From Zoogloea sp. (GTDB taxonomy: Bacteria > Pseudomonadota > Gammaproteobacteria > Burkholderiales > Rhodocyclaceae), in NCBI GenBank assembly GCA_016790385.1, contig JAEUNV010000037.1, positions 1 through 13,307 on the forward strand: DNA of 13,307 bases, read 5' to 3'. Below the pieces are notes generated by a model, which did no database searches, was not told where the DNA came from, and was given only the letters and a program-made list of their open reading frames with translations. A program made the translations under genes and the position numbers. Shown piece by piece: positions 1 through 7,559 of the stretch; position 1 is the first letter of the stretch, and every line of letters starts with the position of its first letter.

Positions 1-1
1 G

Positions 2-1186
2 GAGCGGGTCAATGGCCGGCAACTGATCTGGTTGGACAACGCCGCCACCACCCACAAACCGCAATCGGTGATCGACCGGCTGGCCTACTTCTACCAGCAC
101 GAGAACTCCAACATCCACCGGGCCGCCCACGAACTGGCCGCTCGGGCCACGGACGCCTACGAGGGCGCGCGCAGCAAGGTGGCGCGCTTCATCGGGGCCT
201 CGTCCACCGAGGAGATCATCTTCGTGCGCGGGGCCACCGAGGGCATCAACCTGGTCGCCAAGACCTGGGGCTGGCAGAACGTGGGCGAGGGCGACGAGAT
301 TGTCGTGTCCCACCTCGAACACCACGCCAACATCGTGCCCTGGCAGCAGCTCGCCGCCGCCAAGGGGGCCAGGCTCAAGGTGATCCCGGTGGATGACACC
401 GGCCAGGTGCTGCTGGACGAGTATCGCAAGCTGCTCACCAGCCGCACCAAGATCGTGTCGGTGACCCAGGTCTCCAACGCCCTCGGCACCGTGGTGCCGG
501 TGAAGGAGATCGTTGCCATGGCCCACCAGGTGGGGGCGGTGGCGGTGGTGGACGGTGCCCAGTCGGTCTCCCACATGCGGGTCAATGTGCAGGACATCGA
601 CGCCGATTTCTTCATCTTCTCGGGCCACAAGGTGTTTGCACCCACCGGCATCGGGGCGGTGTATGGCAAGCGGGCGATCCTCGAGGACATGCCACCCTGG
701 CAGGGTGGCGGCAACATGATTGCCGACGTGACCTTCGAGAAGACCATCTACCACGGCCCCCCGACCCGTTTCGAGGCCGGCACCGGCAACATCGCCGATG
801 CGGTGGGCCTGGGTGCGGCGATCGACTACGTGGAACGGATCGGCATGGAGAACATTGCCCGCTACGAGCATGACCTGCTGGTGTACACCACCCGCGCGCT
901 GCTCACCGTGCCCGGCCTCAAGTTGATCGGGACGGCCAGGGAGAAGGCCAGCGTCAGCTCCTTCGTCCTCGACGGCTACCGTCCGGACGAGGTGGGCAGG
1001 GCCCTCAACGAGGAAGGCATTGCGGTGCGCTCCGGCCACCACTGCGCCCAGCCCATCCTGCGCCGCTTCGGGCAGGAAGCCACGGTGCGGCCGTCCCTGG
1101 CTTTCTACAACACCTGCGAGGAGATCGATATCCTCGTGGCGGTGCTGCACCGGCTGGCCCGGGGCAAGGGCCGCGTCGGGCGCTGA
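2..1186 (+). CDS. SufS-type (group II) cysteine desulfurase, 5'-truncated by window edge; possible encapsulin cargo
   Basis: PLP-dependent enzyme that removes sulfur from L-cysteine as an enzyme persulfide, giving alanine. The frame is open from base 2 (ERVNGRQLIWLDNAATT...), so the true start lies upstream; the TTG at 32 is inside the conserved LDNAATT motif and is not a start. Visible landmarks are the PLP lysine in SGHK (codon 629-631), the catalytic cysteine in RSGHHCAQP (codon 1043-1045) and a C-terminal RPSLAFYNT block, all typical of SufS/CsdA rather than NifS/IscS. The segments GGGNMIADVTFEKT and FEAGTGNIADAVGLGAA differ from housekeeping SufS, which usually reads GTPNTAGIIGLGAA, and recall cysteine desulfurases packaged in family 2A encapsulins. 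That assignment is from memory, and the disordered cargo-loading N-terminus would lie outside the window. No suf or isc genes follow. The gene converges on fumC. Desulfurase call sure; encapsulin link moderate. Confidence 0.93.
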   Translation, partial: ERVNGRQLIWLDNAATTHKPQSVIDRLAYFYQHENSNIHRAAHELAARATDAYEGARSKVARFIGASSTEEIIFVRGATEGINLVAKTWGWQNVGEGDEIVVSHLEHHANIVPWQQLAAAKGARLKVIPVDDTGQVLLDEYRKLLTSRTKIVSVTQVSNALGTVVPVKEIVAMAHQVGAVAVVDGAQSVSHMRVNVQDIDADFFIFSGHKVFAPTGIGAVYGKRAILEDMPPWQGGGNMIADVTFEKTIYHGPPTRFEAGTGNIADAVGLGAAIDYVERIGMENIARYEHDLLVYTTRALLTVPGLKLIGTAREKASVSSFVLDGYRPDEVGRALNEEGIAVRSGHHCAQPILRRFGQEATVRPSLAFYNTCEEIDILVAVLHRLARGKGRVGR

Positions 1187-1204
1187 GTCTGGCCACGACA
1201 ACCC

Positions 1205-1241
1205 GGAGCTTCCCGACGGCGCCCTGCCGCCGGGAAGCTCC
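1205..1241. terminator. Bidirectional hairpin between convergent genes
   Basis: An 11-bp perfect stem, GGAGCTTCCCG (1205-1215) with CGGGAAGCTCC (1231-1241), continues after one A/C mismatch with four more pairs (1217-1220 with 1226-1229) around a 5-nt loop. It lies in the 62-bp gap between the stop codons of the desulfurase (1186, +) and fumC (1249, -), the expected place for a shared terminator. Neither side has a clear U-tract, so its strength as an intrinsic terminator is uncertain, but the structure is far stronger than chance. Confidence 0.7.
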
Positions 1242-1248
1242 GTCCGGG

Positions 1249-2637
1249 TCAGTCCCGGCCGAGCATGAGTCGGGGATCGACCCAGCGATCGAATTCCTCG
1301 GCGCTCAGGTGGCCCAGGGCCAGGGCAGCGTCGCGCAGGCTGGTTCCGTCCTTGTGGGCTTTCTTGGCGATCTCGGCGGCCTTGTCATAGCCAATGTGTG
1401 GGTTGAGGGCCGTCACCAGCATCAGGGAGTGGGAGAGGAGCTGTTCGATCCGCTGCCGGTCCGGCTCGATGCCCACGGCGCAGTGGTCATTGAAGCTGCG
1501 CATCCCGTCGCCCAGAAGCCGCACGCTTTGCAGGAAGTTCCAGGCGATCATCGGGCGGAACACATTGAGTTCAAAATTGCCCGAGGCACCGCCGAAGTTG
1601 ATGGCCACATCGTTGCCGAAGACCTGCGCCGCCAGCATGGTCATGGCTTCGCTCTGGGTGGGGTTGACCTTGCCCGGCATGATGGACGAGCCCGGTTCGT
1701 TCTCGGGAATGCGGATCTCGCCGATGCCGCAGCGCGGGCCGCTGGCCAGCCAGCGCACATCGTTGGCGATCTTCATGAGGCTGGCGGCGAGGGTCTTGAG
1801 AGCGCCGTGGGCGTGCACCAGGGCATCGCAGCTGGCCAGGCTCTCGAATTTGTTGGGTGCGGTGACGAAGGGCAGACCGGTGGATTCGGCCAGTTCGGCG
1901 GCCACCGCGACCGCGTAGCCGGCCGGTGCGTTGAGCCCCGTTCCCACCGCGGTTCCGCCCAGGGCCAGCTCACAGAGGTGGGGCAGCGCGGCCTGGAGAT
2001 GGGCCTCGCCGTGCCGGAGCTGGGCAACCCAGCCGGAGATCTCCTGCCCGAGGGTCAGGGGCGTGGCGTCCTGGAGATGGGTGCGCCCGATCTTGATGAT
2101 GTCGTCGAAGGCCTGCGCCTTGCCTTCGAGGGTGGCCCGCAGTGCCCGCAGCGCCGGCAGAAGGCGGTGGGAGATGGCGTCGACGGCGGCCAGGTGCATG
2201 GCGGTGGGGAAGACATCATTGCTTGACTGACTGCGATTCACGTCGTCATTGGGGTGCACCCTGCGGCCTTCTCCCCGTGGCCCGCCAAGGAGTTCGCTGG
2301 CGCGGTTGGCAATGACCTCGTTGAGGTTCATGTTGGTCTGGGTGCCGGAGCCGGTTTGCCACACCACCAGTGGAAACTCCAGGGCATGATCGCCGGCAAT
2401 GACCTCGTCGGCGGCCTGGGCGATGGCGTCTGCGCGGGCGTCGTCAAGCAGGCCGAGACGCTGGTTCACCCGCGCCGAGGCACGTTTGACGAGGGCCAGG
2501 GCGCGGATGATCTCGACCGGCTGACGTTCGCCCGAGATATCGAAGTTTTGCAGGGAGCGCTGGGTCTGGGCGCCCCACAGCCGGTTGGCCGGCACGTCGA
2601 TGGGGCCGAATGAATCGTGCTCGATACGGCTTTTCAT
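1249..2637 (-). CDS. fumC: Class II fumarate hydratase (fumarase C)
   Basis: Interconverts fumarate and (S)-malate in the TCA cycle in the cytoplasm, as an oxygen-stable, iron-independent homotetramer. The protein is 462 aa, close to E. coli FumC (467). The family signature [13 protein letters not shown] is present with the active-site serine pair at residues 317-318, and [15 protein letters not shown] carries the active-site histidine near residue 187. The start ATG at 2637 is preferred over an upstream in-frame start because GGAGG lies 6 nt before it and [11 protein letters not shown] is the expected N-terminus. It lies on the same strand as, and 124 bp beyond, the last gene of the Fur-box operon. 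Class II fumarases commonly replace Fe-S fumarases when iron is short, so this position may be meaningful; whether it is co-transcribed cannot be seen. Confidence 0.97.
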   Translation of the reverse strand: MKSRIEHDSFGPIDVPANRLWGAQTQRSLQNFDISGERQPVEIIRALALVKRASARVNQRLGLLDDARADAIAQAADEVIAGDHALEFPLVVWQTGSGTQTNMNLNEVIANRASELLGGPRGEGRRVHPNDDVNRSQSSNDVFPTAMHLAAVDAISHRLLPALRALRATLEGKAQAFDDIIKIGRTHLQDATPLTLGQEISGWVAQLRHGEAHLQAALPHLCELALGGTAVGTGLNAPAGYAVAVAAELAESTGLPFVTAPNKFESLASCDALVHAHGALKTLAASLMKIANDVRWLASGPRCGIGEIRIPENEPGSSIMPGKVNPTQSEAMTMLAAQVFGNDVAINFGGASGNFELNVFRPMIAWNFLQSVRLLGDGMRSFNDHCAVGIEPDRQRIEQLLSHSLMLVTALNPHIGYDKAAEIAKKAHKDGTSLRDAALALGHLSAEEFDRWVDPRLMLGRD

Positions 2638-2679
2638 GGCGCCTCCGTGGCAGCCGTCGGGGCGCGGCGGGACGCCGGC

Positions 2680-2695
2680 GCCAGCCCGGGCTGGC
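2680..2695. repeat. 16-bp perfect palindrome upstream of fumC
   Basis: GCCAGCCCGGGCTGGC is its own reverse complement. It lies 42 bp before the fumC ATG, in the gap after the four-helix membrane protein gene. On the minus strand a TATCCT (2706-2701) just upstream could be a -10 element, but I see no convincing -35. The palindrome could be a hairpin in the transcript (weak terminator or attenuation) or an operator. In DNA this GC-rich, short palindromes are not rare. Confidence 0.4.
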
Positions 2696-2761
2696 AGCAC
2701 AGGATAGCAATGGGGCGCGGCGGCAGCAGAGCTTCGGTGTCTCTCCGGGGTGCTGGCGTGT

Positions 2762-3223
2762 TCAGCCCCTGGCGCGGCGCGCCTTCACGGCCGCCGCGAT
2801 GTGGATCGCCAGGGCGACGGGCAGGGCCATCCCCGCGGCCACATGGAGAGCGCTGAAGCCGTTGCGCACCTCTTCGTCGGCGACGTAGTACAGCGCATAG
2901 CCGGACACCGCCAGCCCCATCCACAGCCCGAGAAGGCCGCCGCCTGAGGCCAGGTGTCGGCCGTCTTTCCAGGCGCGGACGACATGTCGGCCCCACAGGC
3001 TGCCGAGCACCGCCATACCGAACAGGGTGGCGGCGCCATGGATGCGCATGGCCCAGGGTTCCAGGGGGTGGCGGGCGGCGTCGCCCGGCAGCGGCAGGGC
3101 GTAATGGGCGAGAAGCCAGACAAGGCCGCTCAGGAACAGCAATCCCGTGCCCAGATGGACGGCTTGGCGCTGGCGCCGCCCGGGGCGGACGGTTTTGCGG
3201 GGGCGGTGATTGGGACTAGACAT
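2762..3223 (-). CDS. Four-helix inner-membrane protein, possible b-type cytochrome (DUF4405/cytochrome b561-like)
   Basis: A 153-aa protein with a basic N-terminus and four hydrophobic segments (about residues 24-42, 58-78, 95-113 and 125-145). Histidines lie at or in the helices (H23, H62, H80, H127, H141), which would allow bis-histidine haem b binding; haem binding is inferred, not proven. The likely role is to pass electrons across the inner membrane to the flavinylated partner encoded two genes upstream. The ATG at 3223 is preferred over longer in-frame starts because it overlaps the apbE stop by 8 nt (ATGTCTAG), a translational-coupling arrangement, and because no Shine-Dalgarno sequence is present. 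Small membrane proteins next to apbE and FMN-binding genes are a recurring context. Exact family uncertain. Confidence 0.8.
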   Translation of the reverse strand: MSSPNHRPRKTVRPGRRQRQAVHLGTGLLFLSGLVWLLAHYALPLPGDAARHPLEPWAMRIHGAATLFGMAVLGSLWGRHVVRAWKDGRHLASGGGLLGLWMGLAVSGYALYYVADEEVRNGFSALHVAAGMALPVALAIHIAAAVKARRARG

Positions 3224-4142
3224 GGAGGGCGGGCCCGATGGAGGGGGGCTGAACGAGTTGCTGCCAGAAACCGTCGGTGACCTGGAGCGTGTCCGGTGTA
3301 TCGAGGATTGCCGCATGGGCGTCTAGCAGGCGTAGCACGGGTAGGGATGCCATATCGCGCAGGCCGACGATCTTGGTGAGACCGTCCGCCAGGGCACAGG
3401 TGGGCGCCAGCACGGTCACACTGCGCGCCTGGGCCGGCCGCACGCCCTTGTGTGGGTCCACCAGCGGCGAAATGGCGGGGGCCGGGTCGGAGCGGCCGAA
3501 CAGAAAATCACCCGATGTGGCTGCCGCCCCCGCGCTGAGTACCCCGAGGGGAAGGTGCCGGTGGGGGGCGTCCGGCGCACGGATGGTCAGGGGCAGGCCT
3601 TCCGTCCGCTCCCCCGCAATCCGCAAGTCGCCCCCTGCATTGACCAGGGCGCGACTTGCACCGAGCTCCCGCATCGCATCGATGGCGCAATCCACCGCGT
3701 GGCCTTTGGCGATGCCGCCAAGATCCAGCCACAAGGGGCGGTGGAATCGCACGCGTCGGTCGTCGAGGAGTTCGATGTCGCGCCAAGTGGCGTGGCGGTG
3801 GGGCGCCGGGCCATCCGGGCGGGGCAGCGCGCCATGGCGAACCAGGCTTGCCGCCACGGTCGGGTCAAAAACACCGTCCGACAGCGCCGCAAGGCGCAGG
3901 GTCAGGGCAAGAACCGACCACGTGTGCTCCCCCACCGGCGTGGGGCGATGGGCGGCCTCCCGATGAAGACGGGCGATCTCGCTATCGGCGCTGTGGAAGC
4001 TCATGGCAAGGTGAACCTCAGCCACGCGGGCGAAGGCGGCCTCGATCACCCGGAGTGCCTCGGGCTCGGTGTCCATGCCGGCTTCGACGGTGACATAGGT
4101 GCCGAGCCACGGGCGCATGCGCCGCCGCGTCATCGGTGTCAT
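3216..4142 (-). CDS. apbE: FAD:protein FMN transferase (ApbE family)
   Basis: Transfers FMN from FAD to a threonine or serine of a target protein as a phosphoester, Mg2+-dependent. The 308-aa protein shows the family blocks in order: MSFHSADSEI (about 47-56), DLGGIAKG (140-147), NAGGD (168-172), ATSGD (209-213), PLVDPHKG (226-233) and ADGLTK (252-257, with the metal-binding Asp kept). Its ATG shares ATGA with the stop of the FMN-binding gene and has no Shine-Dalgarno sequence, which indicates coupled translation and makes that exported protein the obvious substrate. The domain begins almost at residue 1 (RRRMRPWLGTYV), so no signal peptide or lipobox is visible, although many ApbE proteins act in the periplasm. 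Later in-frame ATGs exist at 4133 and 4118, but neither creates a signal peptide. Confidence 0.95.
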   Translation of the reverse strand: MTPMTRRRMRPWLGTYVTVEAGMDTEPEALRVIEAAFARVAEVHLAMSFHSADSEIARLHREAAHRPTPVGEHTWSVLALTLRLAALSDGVFDPTVAASLVRHGALPRPDGPAPHRHATWRDIELLDDRRVRFHRPLWLDLGGIAKGHAVDCAIDAMRELGASRALVNAGGDLRIAGERTEGLPLTIRAPDAPHRHLPLGVLSAGAAATSGDFLFGRSDPAPAISPLVDPHKGVRPAQARSVTVLAPTCALADGLTKIVGLRDMASLPVLRLLDAHAAILDTPDTLQVTDGFWQQLVQPPSIGPALHV

Positions 4143-4717
4143 CGGGCGGGGACGGGGCTCTTGCCCAGCTGGGCATGGAGTGCTAGAAGCCGTTGGGCGC
4201 CGGCGGTGAGGTGTGCGCAGGAGAGGGTGGCGCCGCTGATGTTCTTGATGTCCTCACCGAATCGGAAGGGCTGATCGATCCGGCGGCCGCTGAATTGTCG
4301 TCGCCAGCTCGGCGTGCGTACTTCGTAGCCGTGGGTTTCGCGGTACTCCAGGATCTCCAGGCTGCGAACGCTGCCATCCGCACCGACCGCAAGCGCGTAG
4401 GTGACCCACTCTACCTTGCCGATCACGTCGTCCACATACAAGGTGCCGAGCGCCTTGTTGCCGGCCCAGGCTTCGATACGCCGGATTTCACCCCGTTGCC
4501 GGACGGCGGCAACGCTGTCGAGGGCCTTGATCTGCTCCGGCGTGAGCCGCAGGGTCTGGGCCTCGAATCGGTCGGCTTCGGGAAAGGCGGCTTTCTGCGC
4601 TTGTTCCACGCTCATGTATTGGGCTGCTTCAACCGTCGGTGGCAGCAGGGCCGAGGCCGCGGCGCCGGCCACGGCGACCAGGGAGAAGCGTGTCCAGCCT
4701 TTGCACGTATCACTCAT
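4139..4717 (-). CDS. Exported FMN-binding domain protein (covalent flavin acceptor)
   Basis: A 192-aa protein with a Sec-type signal peptide (hydrophobic core about 11-27, probable cleavage after VEA at 31) and a C-terminal FMN-binding domain of the RnfG/NqrC type. The flavinylation motif is ISGATLSC with Thr164 as the probable FMN-phosphoester acceptor (codon 4228-4226). The 'CAHLTAG' stretch follows directly. With the signal peptide removed it should be a periplasmic single-domain flavoprotein accepting or delivering electrons. It is directly coupled to apbE (ATGA overlap), which should load its flavin, and then to the four-helix membrane protein. A GGAG lies about 11 nt before the ATG. No other catalytic domain is present, so the final electron acceptor is unknown. 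Domain and motif are confident; the partner is inferred. Confidence 0.9.
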   Translation of the reverse strand: MSDTCKGWTRFSLVAVAGAAASALLPPTVEAAQYMSVEQAQKAAFPEADRFEAQTLRLTPEQIKALDSVAAVRQRGEIRRIEAWAGNKALGTLYVDDVIGKVEWVTYALAVGADGSVRSLEILEYRETHGYEVRTPSWRRQFSGRRIDQPFRFGEDIKNISGATLSCAHLTAGAQRLLALHAQLGKSPVPAR

Positions 4718-4792
4718 CGGGGCGGAATCTCCATCAAGCGCGCAAGCCCGGACGCAGGGTGCGCGCGGGCCGGCGGCAGGGGCGGGGGCGGG

Positions 4793-6184
4793 TCAGAACT
4801 GGTAGCCGATGCCGAGATTCAGGCGGTCACGCTCCCGGGCGAGCTGGAAGCGCTGCACATCGGCCTTCAGCACCACATTGCTGCCCACACGCAGATTGGC
4901 TCCGGCGGTAAGGACTTTTTCATCCTGGTCGGCCGTGGCGCCCAGGCCGGCCGGCAGGGCGGCAAAGCTGGCGGCCGTGTTGAAGATTTCGTAGCGGGCG
5001 AAGGGGCTGAGGGCGTATTCGCCGTTTTCCCAGACCTTGTAGGCGGCCTGGGTGTACCAGCCGAAGAAGGATTTCGGGACCAGATTGGTGCCTGCCAGGC
5101 GCTCGTTGAAGCCTGCCGTATCAGTGATGGTGCCGCGGGCATAGAGTGCGGACAGATCCCACTTGCCGGGGGTCCAGCGGACGTGGGCATCCCACAGGGT
5201 GAGGCGTGCGTCGGGGGCGTAGAGCCCGGCGGCGTTGGCTTCCATCTCGGAGGGTGTCTTTACCTTGTGGGCCATCTTTCCGGTGAAAAGACCCGCGCCC
5301 ACGTCCAGGCCGGGCGTCCCGCGCCAGCTCAGCGCACCGTAGACGGAAAGCTGATTGGCGCGAGCCAGTTGCCCTTCCTGGTGGATGGAGCCGAGGGGCG
5401 ACTCCTTGCCTTCCGAGGACGCGCCATCCCACTTGTTGAGGTTGAAGCCGCTGGTGAGACCCACGTCCCAGCGCAGGCCGGCATCGCTGACACCGAAGGC
5501 TGACAGGCCTACTTCGCGCCACGTGGACGGGATGATCGCCGTCTCCACGAAGTTGCGCTCCACACCATAGTAGGAGGTGGGCTCATGGACCAGGTTGAGG
5601 AACCCGAGGGGAATCAGGAACAGTCCGCCCTTGGCGCTGACGTTGTCAGTCAGGCGATGCTCCACGTAGAGCTGTTCGACGGCCACTTCGCCGGCGTCGT
5701 CGGCGGAAGTGACCGAGTGCTCGAACTCGAACTCACCGACAATTCGTGTGCGCTCGCTGGCTTGATGGGCGATGCCGATGATGGCGCGGCGGACGTCCAG
5801 CTGAGTCTGGCTCTGGTCGCGGAAGGGGCGGTTGTAGTTGATCTCGCCATATCCGAAGAAGGTGGTCTGGCTGGTCGACGGGGTGAGCGGCGAGGTGTAG
5901 GGGGTGGGCGAGGCATTCGGCTCGACGGTGGCCACCGGCCCCGGGGCGGCTGCCAGGGGCGGCGTGACGGCCGGCTGGGCTGACGCGGCGGCCGTGGCAG
6001 CGGCCGGCGGCGCGGCCTGCCGTGCGGCGGCTTCGGCCTTGACGGCTTTCAACTCGGCCTTGACGGCGTCCAGCTCGGCGGCCATGCGCTCAATGCGCGC
6101 CAGCAGCCGGGCGTCGGTGGCGGCATGGCTGGCGCCGCTGCCCAAGAGCAGGGACACGGCGAGACAGATCGGGGTGATTTTCAT
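4793..6184 (-). CDS. Outer-membrane porin with N-terminal coiled coil (OprO/OprP-like)
   Basis: A 463-aa protein with a signal peptide (cleavage after GASHA, residue 21), an Ala/Lys/Glu heptad segment likely to form a trimeric coiled coil (about 24-52), a long Pro/Ala/Thr-rich linker (about 56-105), then an aromatic, beta-rich barrel from about residue 107 (TTFFGYGEINYN) to a terminal Phe (GIGYQF), the usual signal for barrel assembly. The barrel resembles phosphate-selective porin O/P-type proteins (family recalled, not searched). Repeated alternation of polar and aromatic residues supports about 16 strands. It lies 48 bp downstream of the di-haem peroxidase gene and 75 bp upstream of the FMN-binding gene, so it probably shares their transcript. 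The cargo is unknown; it could admit iron complexes or phosphate-like anions. A GGAG lies about 9 nt before the ATG. Confidence 0.85.
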   Translation of the reverse strand: MKITPICLAVSLLLGSGASHAATDARLLARIERMAAELDAVKAELKAVKAEAAARQAAPPAAATAAASAQPAVTPPLAAAPGPVATVEPNASPTPYTSPLTPSTSQTTFFGYGEINYNRPFRDQSQTQLDVRRAIIGIAHQASERTRIVGEFEFEHSVTSADDAGEVAVEQLYVEHRLTDNVSAKGGLFLIPLGFLNLVHEPTSYYGVERNFVETAIIPSTWREVGLSAFGVSDAGLRWDVGLTSGFNLNKWDGASSEGKESPLGSIHQEGQLARANQLSVYGALSWRGTPGLDVGAGLFTGKMAHKVKTPSEMEANAAGLYAPDARLTLWDAHVRWTPGKWDLSALYARGTITDTAGFNERLAGTNLVPKSFFGWYTQAAYKVWENGEYALSPFARYEIFNTAASFAALPAGLGATADQDEKVLTAGANLRVGSNVVLKADVQRFQLARERDRLNLGIGYQF

Positions 6185-6232
6185 GGCATGAAGCTCCAGG
6201 TCAAGGCGGGAGAGGGTGCGGACGGGGGCGGC

Positions 6233-7414
6233 TCAGGGCGCGTAGCCGTCGGTCAGGGTGTTGAGGAAGCTCACCAGGTCGGCAATCTCGCTGTCGTCCA
6301 GGGCCGGCGCATCACCACGTTTGCGGTTGTAGGGCGCCTCGGTGACATTGACGTTGGCGCGGTAGGCCGGGGGAAGGTCATTGAACTTGAGCACCGTGCC
6401 GGCCGCATCCGTGGGGTACCACTCCTCCGGGTGGGTGTCCCTGCGCACATAGAAGCGGACGGCGTCGCTCAGGGTCTTGATTGCGCCGTTGTGGAAGTAG
6501 GGAGCGGTTTTCGCCACATTGCGCAGGCTGGGGACGCGAAATGCTCCGCACAGATCGGTCCGCCCGCTGAGGTCGGTGCGCGATGGCCCGCACAGGCCCA
6601 GATCGTAGAAATTGCTGTCCGCATTGGCCTGGATCTCGGGATTGCGCGGGACGCCGAGGGCATCGAAGGTGTTGTCGGTGAACAGGGCGGGATGGCCGCC
6701 TGTCGGTGTGCTGACATGGCAGGCCGCACAGTTACCCTTGTTGGGGTCATTGAAAAGGGACCAGCCTTTCAGCTCGGCGGCCGTCAGCTGCGCCTTTCCG
6801 GCCTGCCAGAGATCGAACTTGCTGCTGAACGGTGCAAAGTCGGGGTCTTCGAGCTGATATTGCTGAAGCGCAAACTGCAAGCGCGCGAAGGCGTCGGTCG
6901 GGCGCTCCAGGATGTCGCTGCCAAAGACCGCTCGAAACGTGGCGGCATGGGCCGAGCGCTTGAGTTTGGCCACCACGTCCTCAACGCTGGTGTTGGCCAT
7001 TTCATTGGGGTTGAGAAGCGGTCCGCCGGCCTGGTCCGCGAGGGAGGTGGCGCGGCCGTCCCATGTGAATCCGCCGGTGGGCGTGCCGTCGCCGGCAAAG
7101 GCGAAAGCGGTGTTGAACTTCAGATACTGGAGGGAAGGTGCCTGACGTCCGGCCTCGCGACCGGGGTCGGCGCCGGCGGGGACGGAGCGTGCGTCGGGCG
7201 CCGCATGATGGTTGGCCTTGTCGTGACAGCTCGCGCAGGACATGGCGCCCGTGCTCGACAGGATAGGGTCGTTGAAAAGGCTTTCGCCCAGTTGTGCGGC
7301 GGCGGACAGGCTGGATGTGGAGGGGGCGGGGCCGGCATTGTTTCCACCGCCCCCGCCGCAGGCGGTCAGACTCAGGGCCACGGCAGAGCAGGTGGCAAGG
7401 ATCAGGCTGCGCAT
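6233..7414 (-). CDS. Di-haem cytochrome c peroxidase / MauG-family lipoprotein
   Basis: A 393-aa protein with a lipoprotein signal (LTAC, lipidated Cys19, followed by a Gly-rich tether), so it is membrane-anchored in the periplasm. Two CXXCH haem sites are visible: CASCH (60-64) and CAACH (229-233). Further family blocks are WDGRATSLADQAGGPLLNP, the Cys pair LCGPSRTDL...DLCGAF (C275 and C289), RNVAKTAPYFHNGA, and FYVRRDTHPEEWYP. These mark the CcpA/MauG/MbnH superfamily, which uses a high-potential and a low-potential haem to reduce H2O2 or oxidise a protein or metal ligand. Which reaction applies cannot be told from sequence. It is the first gene of the predicted Fur-regulated operon; GGAAG lies about 8 nt before the ATG. 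The porin gene follows after 48 bp. Confidence 0.92.
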   Translation of the reverse strand: MRSLILATCSAVALSLTACGGGGGNNAGPAPSTSSLSAAAQLGESLFNDPILSSTGAMSCASCHDKANHHAAPDARSVPAGADPGREAGRQAPSLQYLKFNTAFAFAGDGTPTGGFTWDGRATSLADQAGGPLLNPNEMANTSVEDVVAKLKRSAHAATFRAVFGSDILERPTDAFARLQFALQQYQLEDPDFAPFSSKFDLWQAGKAQLTAAELKGWSLFNDPNKGNCAACHVSTPTGGHPALFTDNTFDALGVPRNPEIQANADSNFYDLGLCGPSRTDLSGRTDLCGAFRVPSLRNVAKTAPYFHNGAIKTLSDAVRFYVRRDTHPEEWYPTDAAGTVLKFNDLPPAYRANVNVTEAPYNRKRGDAPALDDSEIADLVSFLNTLTDGYAP

Positions 7415-7435
7415 GAAGGGCTTCCAGTCAGTTCA

Positions 7436-7451
7436 CTCCACGTCGGTGGAG
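7436..7451 (-). promoter_or_regulatory. Small hairpin in the leader of the di-haem peroxidase mRNA
   Basis: CTCCAC-CGAC-GTGGAG (minus strand) is a perfect 6-bp stem with a 4-nt loop, ending 21 nt before the start codon and just upstream of the Shine-Dalgarno sequence. It could stabilise the leader or affect initiation. This is a structural observation only. Confidence 0.35.
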
Positions 7452-7462
7452 CAGGTGTTTCG

Positions 7463-7501
7463 CTGGCTGGCTTGGCGCGTCCTGGTGGCCTGGCTGGCTT
7501 G
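7463..7501. repeat. Two 12-bp direct repeats in the operon leader
   Basis: CTGGCTGGCTTG occurs at 7463-7474 and again at 7490-7501, a period of 27 bp, within the predicted 5' leader of the di-haem peroxidase operon. The repeats lie downstream of the predicted start point near 7550, so they would be transcribed. Function unknown; could be a small tandem duplication. Confidence 0.5.
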
Positions 7502-7540
7502 CGGAGTGCGAATGTAAATTACGGCTAAGATTCATTCGCA

Positions 7541-7559
7541 AATGAGAATTAGTCTTATT
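7541..7559. promoter_or_regulatory. Fur box-like operator
   Basis: AATGAGAATTAGTCTTATT is a 9-1-9 imperfect inverted repeat. The left half AATGAGAAT matches the common Fur half-site exactly, and the right half differs at two of nine positions from the ideal ATTCTCATT. It overlaps the -10 hexamer and the predicted start point of the minus-strand promoter, the classic position for iron-dependent repression. Further TTCATT/AATGAG symmetry at 7531-7546 could hold a second overlapping dimer. This is an A+T-rich island in otherwise GC-rich DNA. Recognition is by consensus, not by a scored matrix. Confidence 0.75.

Noticed and set aside
1309..2226. A 305-codon plus-strand open frame opposite fumC
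   Set aside because: fumC on the other strand has its full family signature and length, so this is a shadow.
2638..2700. N-terminal extension of fumC by 21 codons
   Set aside because: The extension is Pro/Gly/Arg-rich, crosses the palindrome and the Shine-Dalgarno, and homologues start at the MKSRIE-like position.
4193..5503. A 436-codon plus-strand open frame
   Set aside because: Antisense to the FMN-binding and porin genes, spans the gap between them, and has no recognisable motif.
6548..6592. Small internal duplication (RTDLSG/RTDLCG) in the di-haem peroxidase
   Set aside because: The two cysteines and surrounding LCGPxRTD...CGxF pattern look like a normal feature of this peroxidase subgroup rather than a recent event.
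6125..7528. A 467-codon plus-strand open frame
   Set aside because: It is antisense to the di-haem peroxidase, whose haem motifs, lipobox and family blocks are clear. Its sequence is Gly/Ala/Val-rich with no domain, as expected for a shadow frame in GC-rich DNA.
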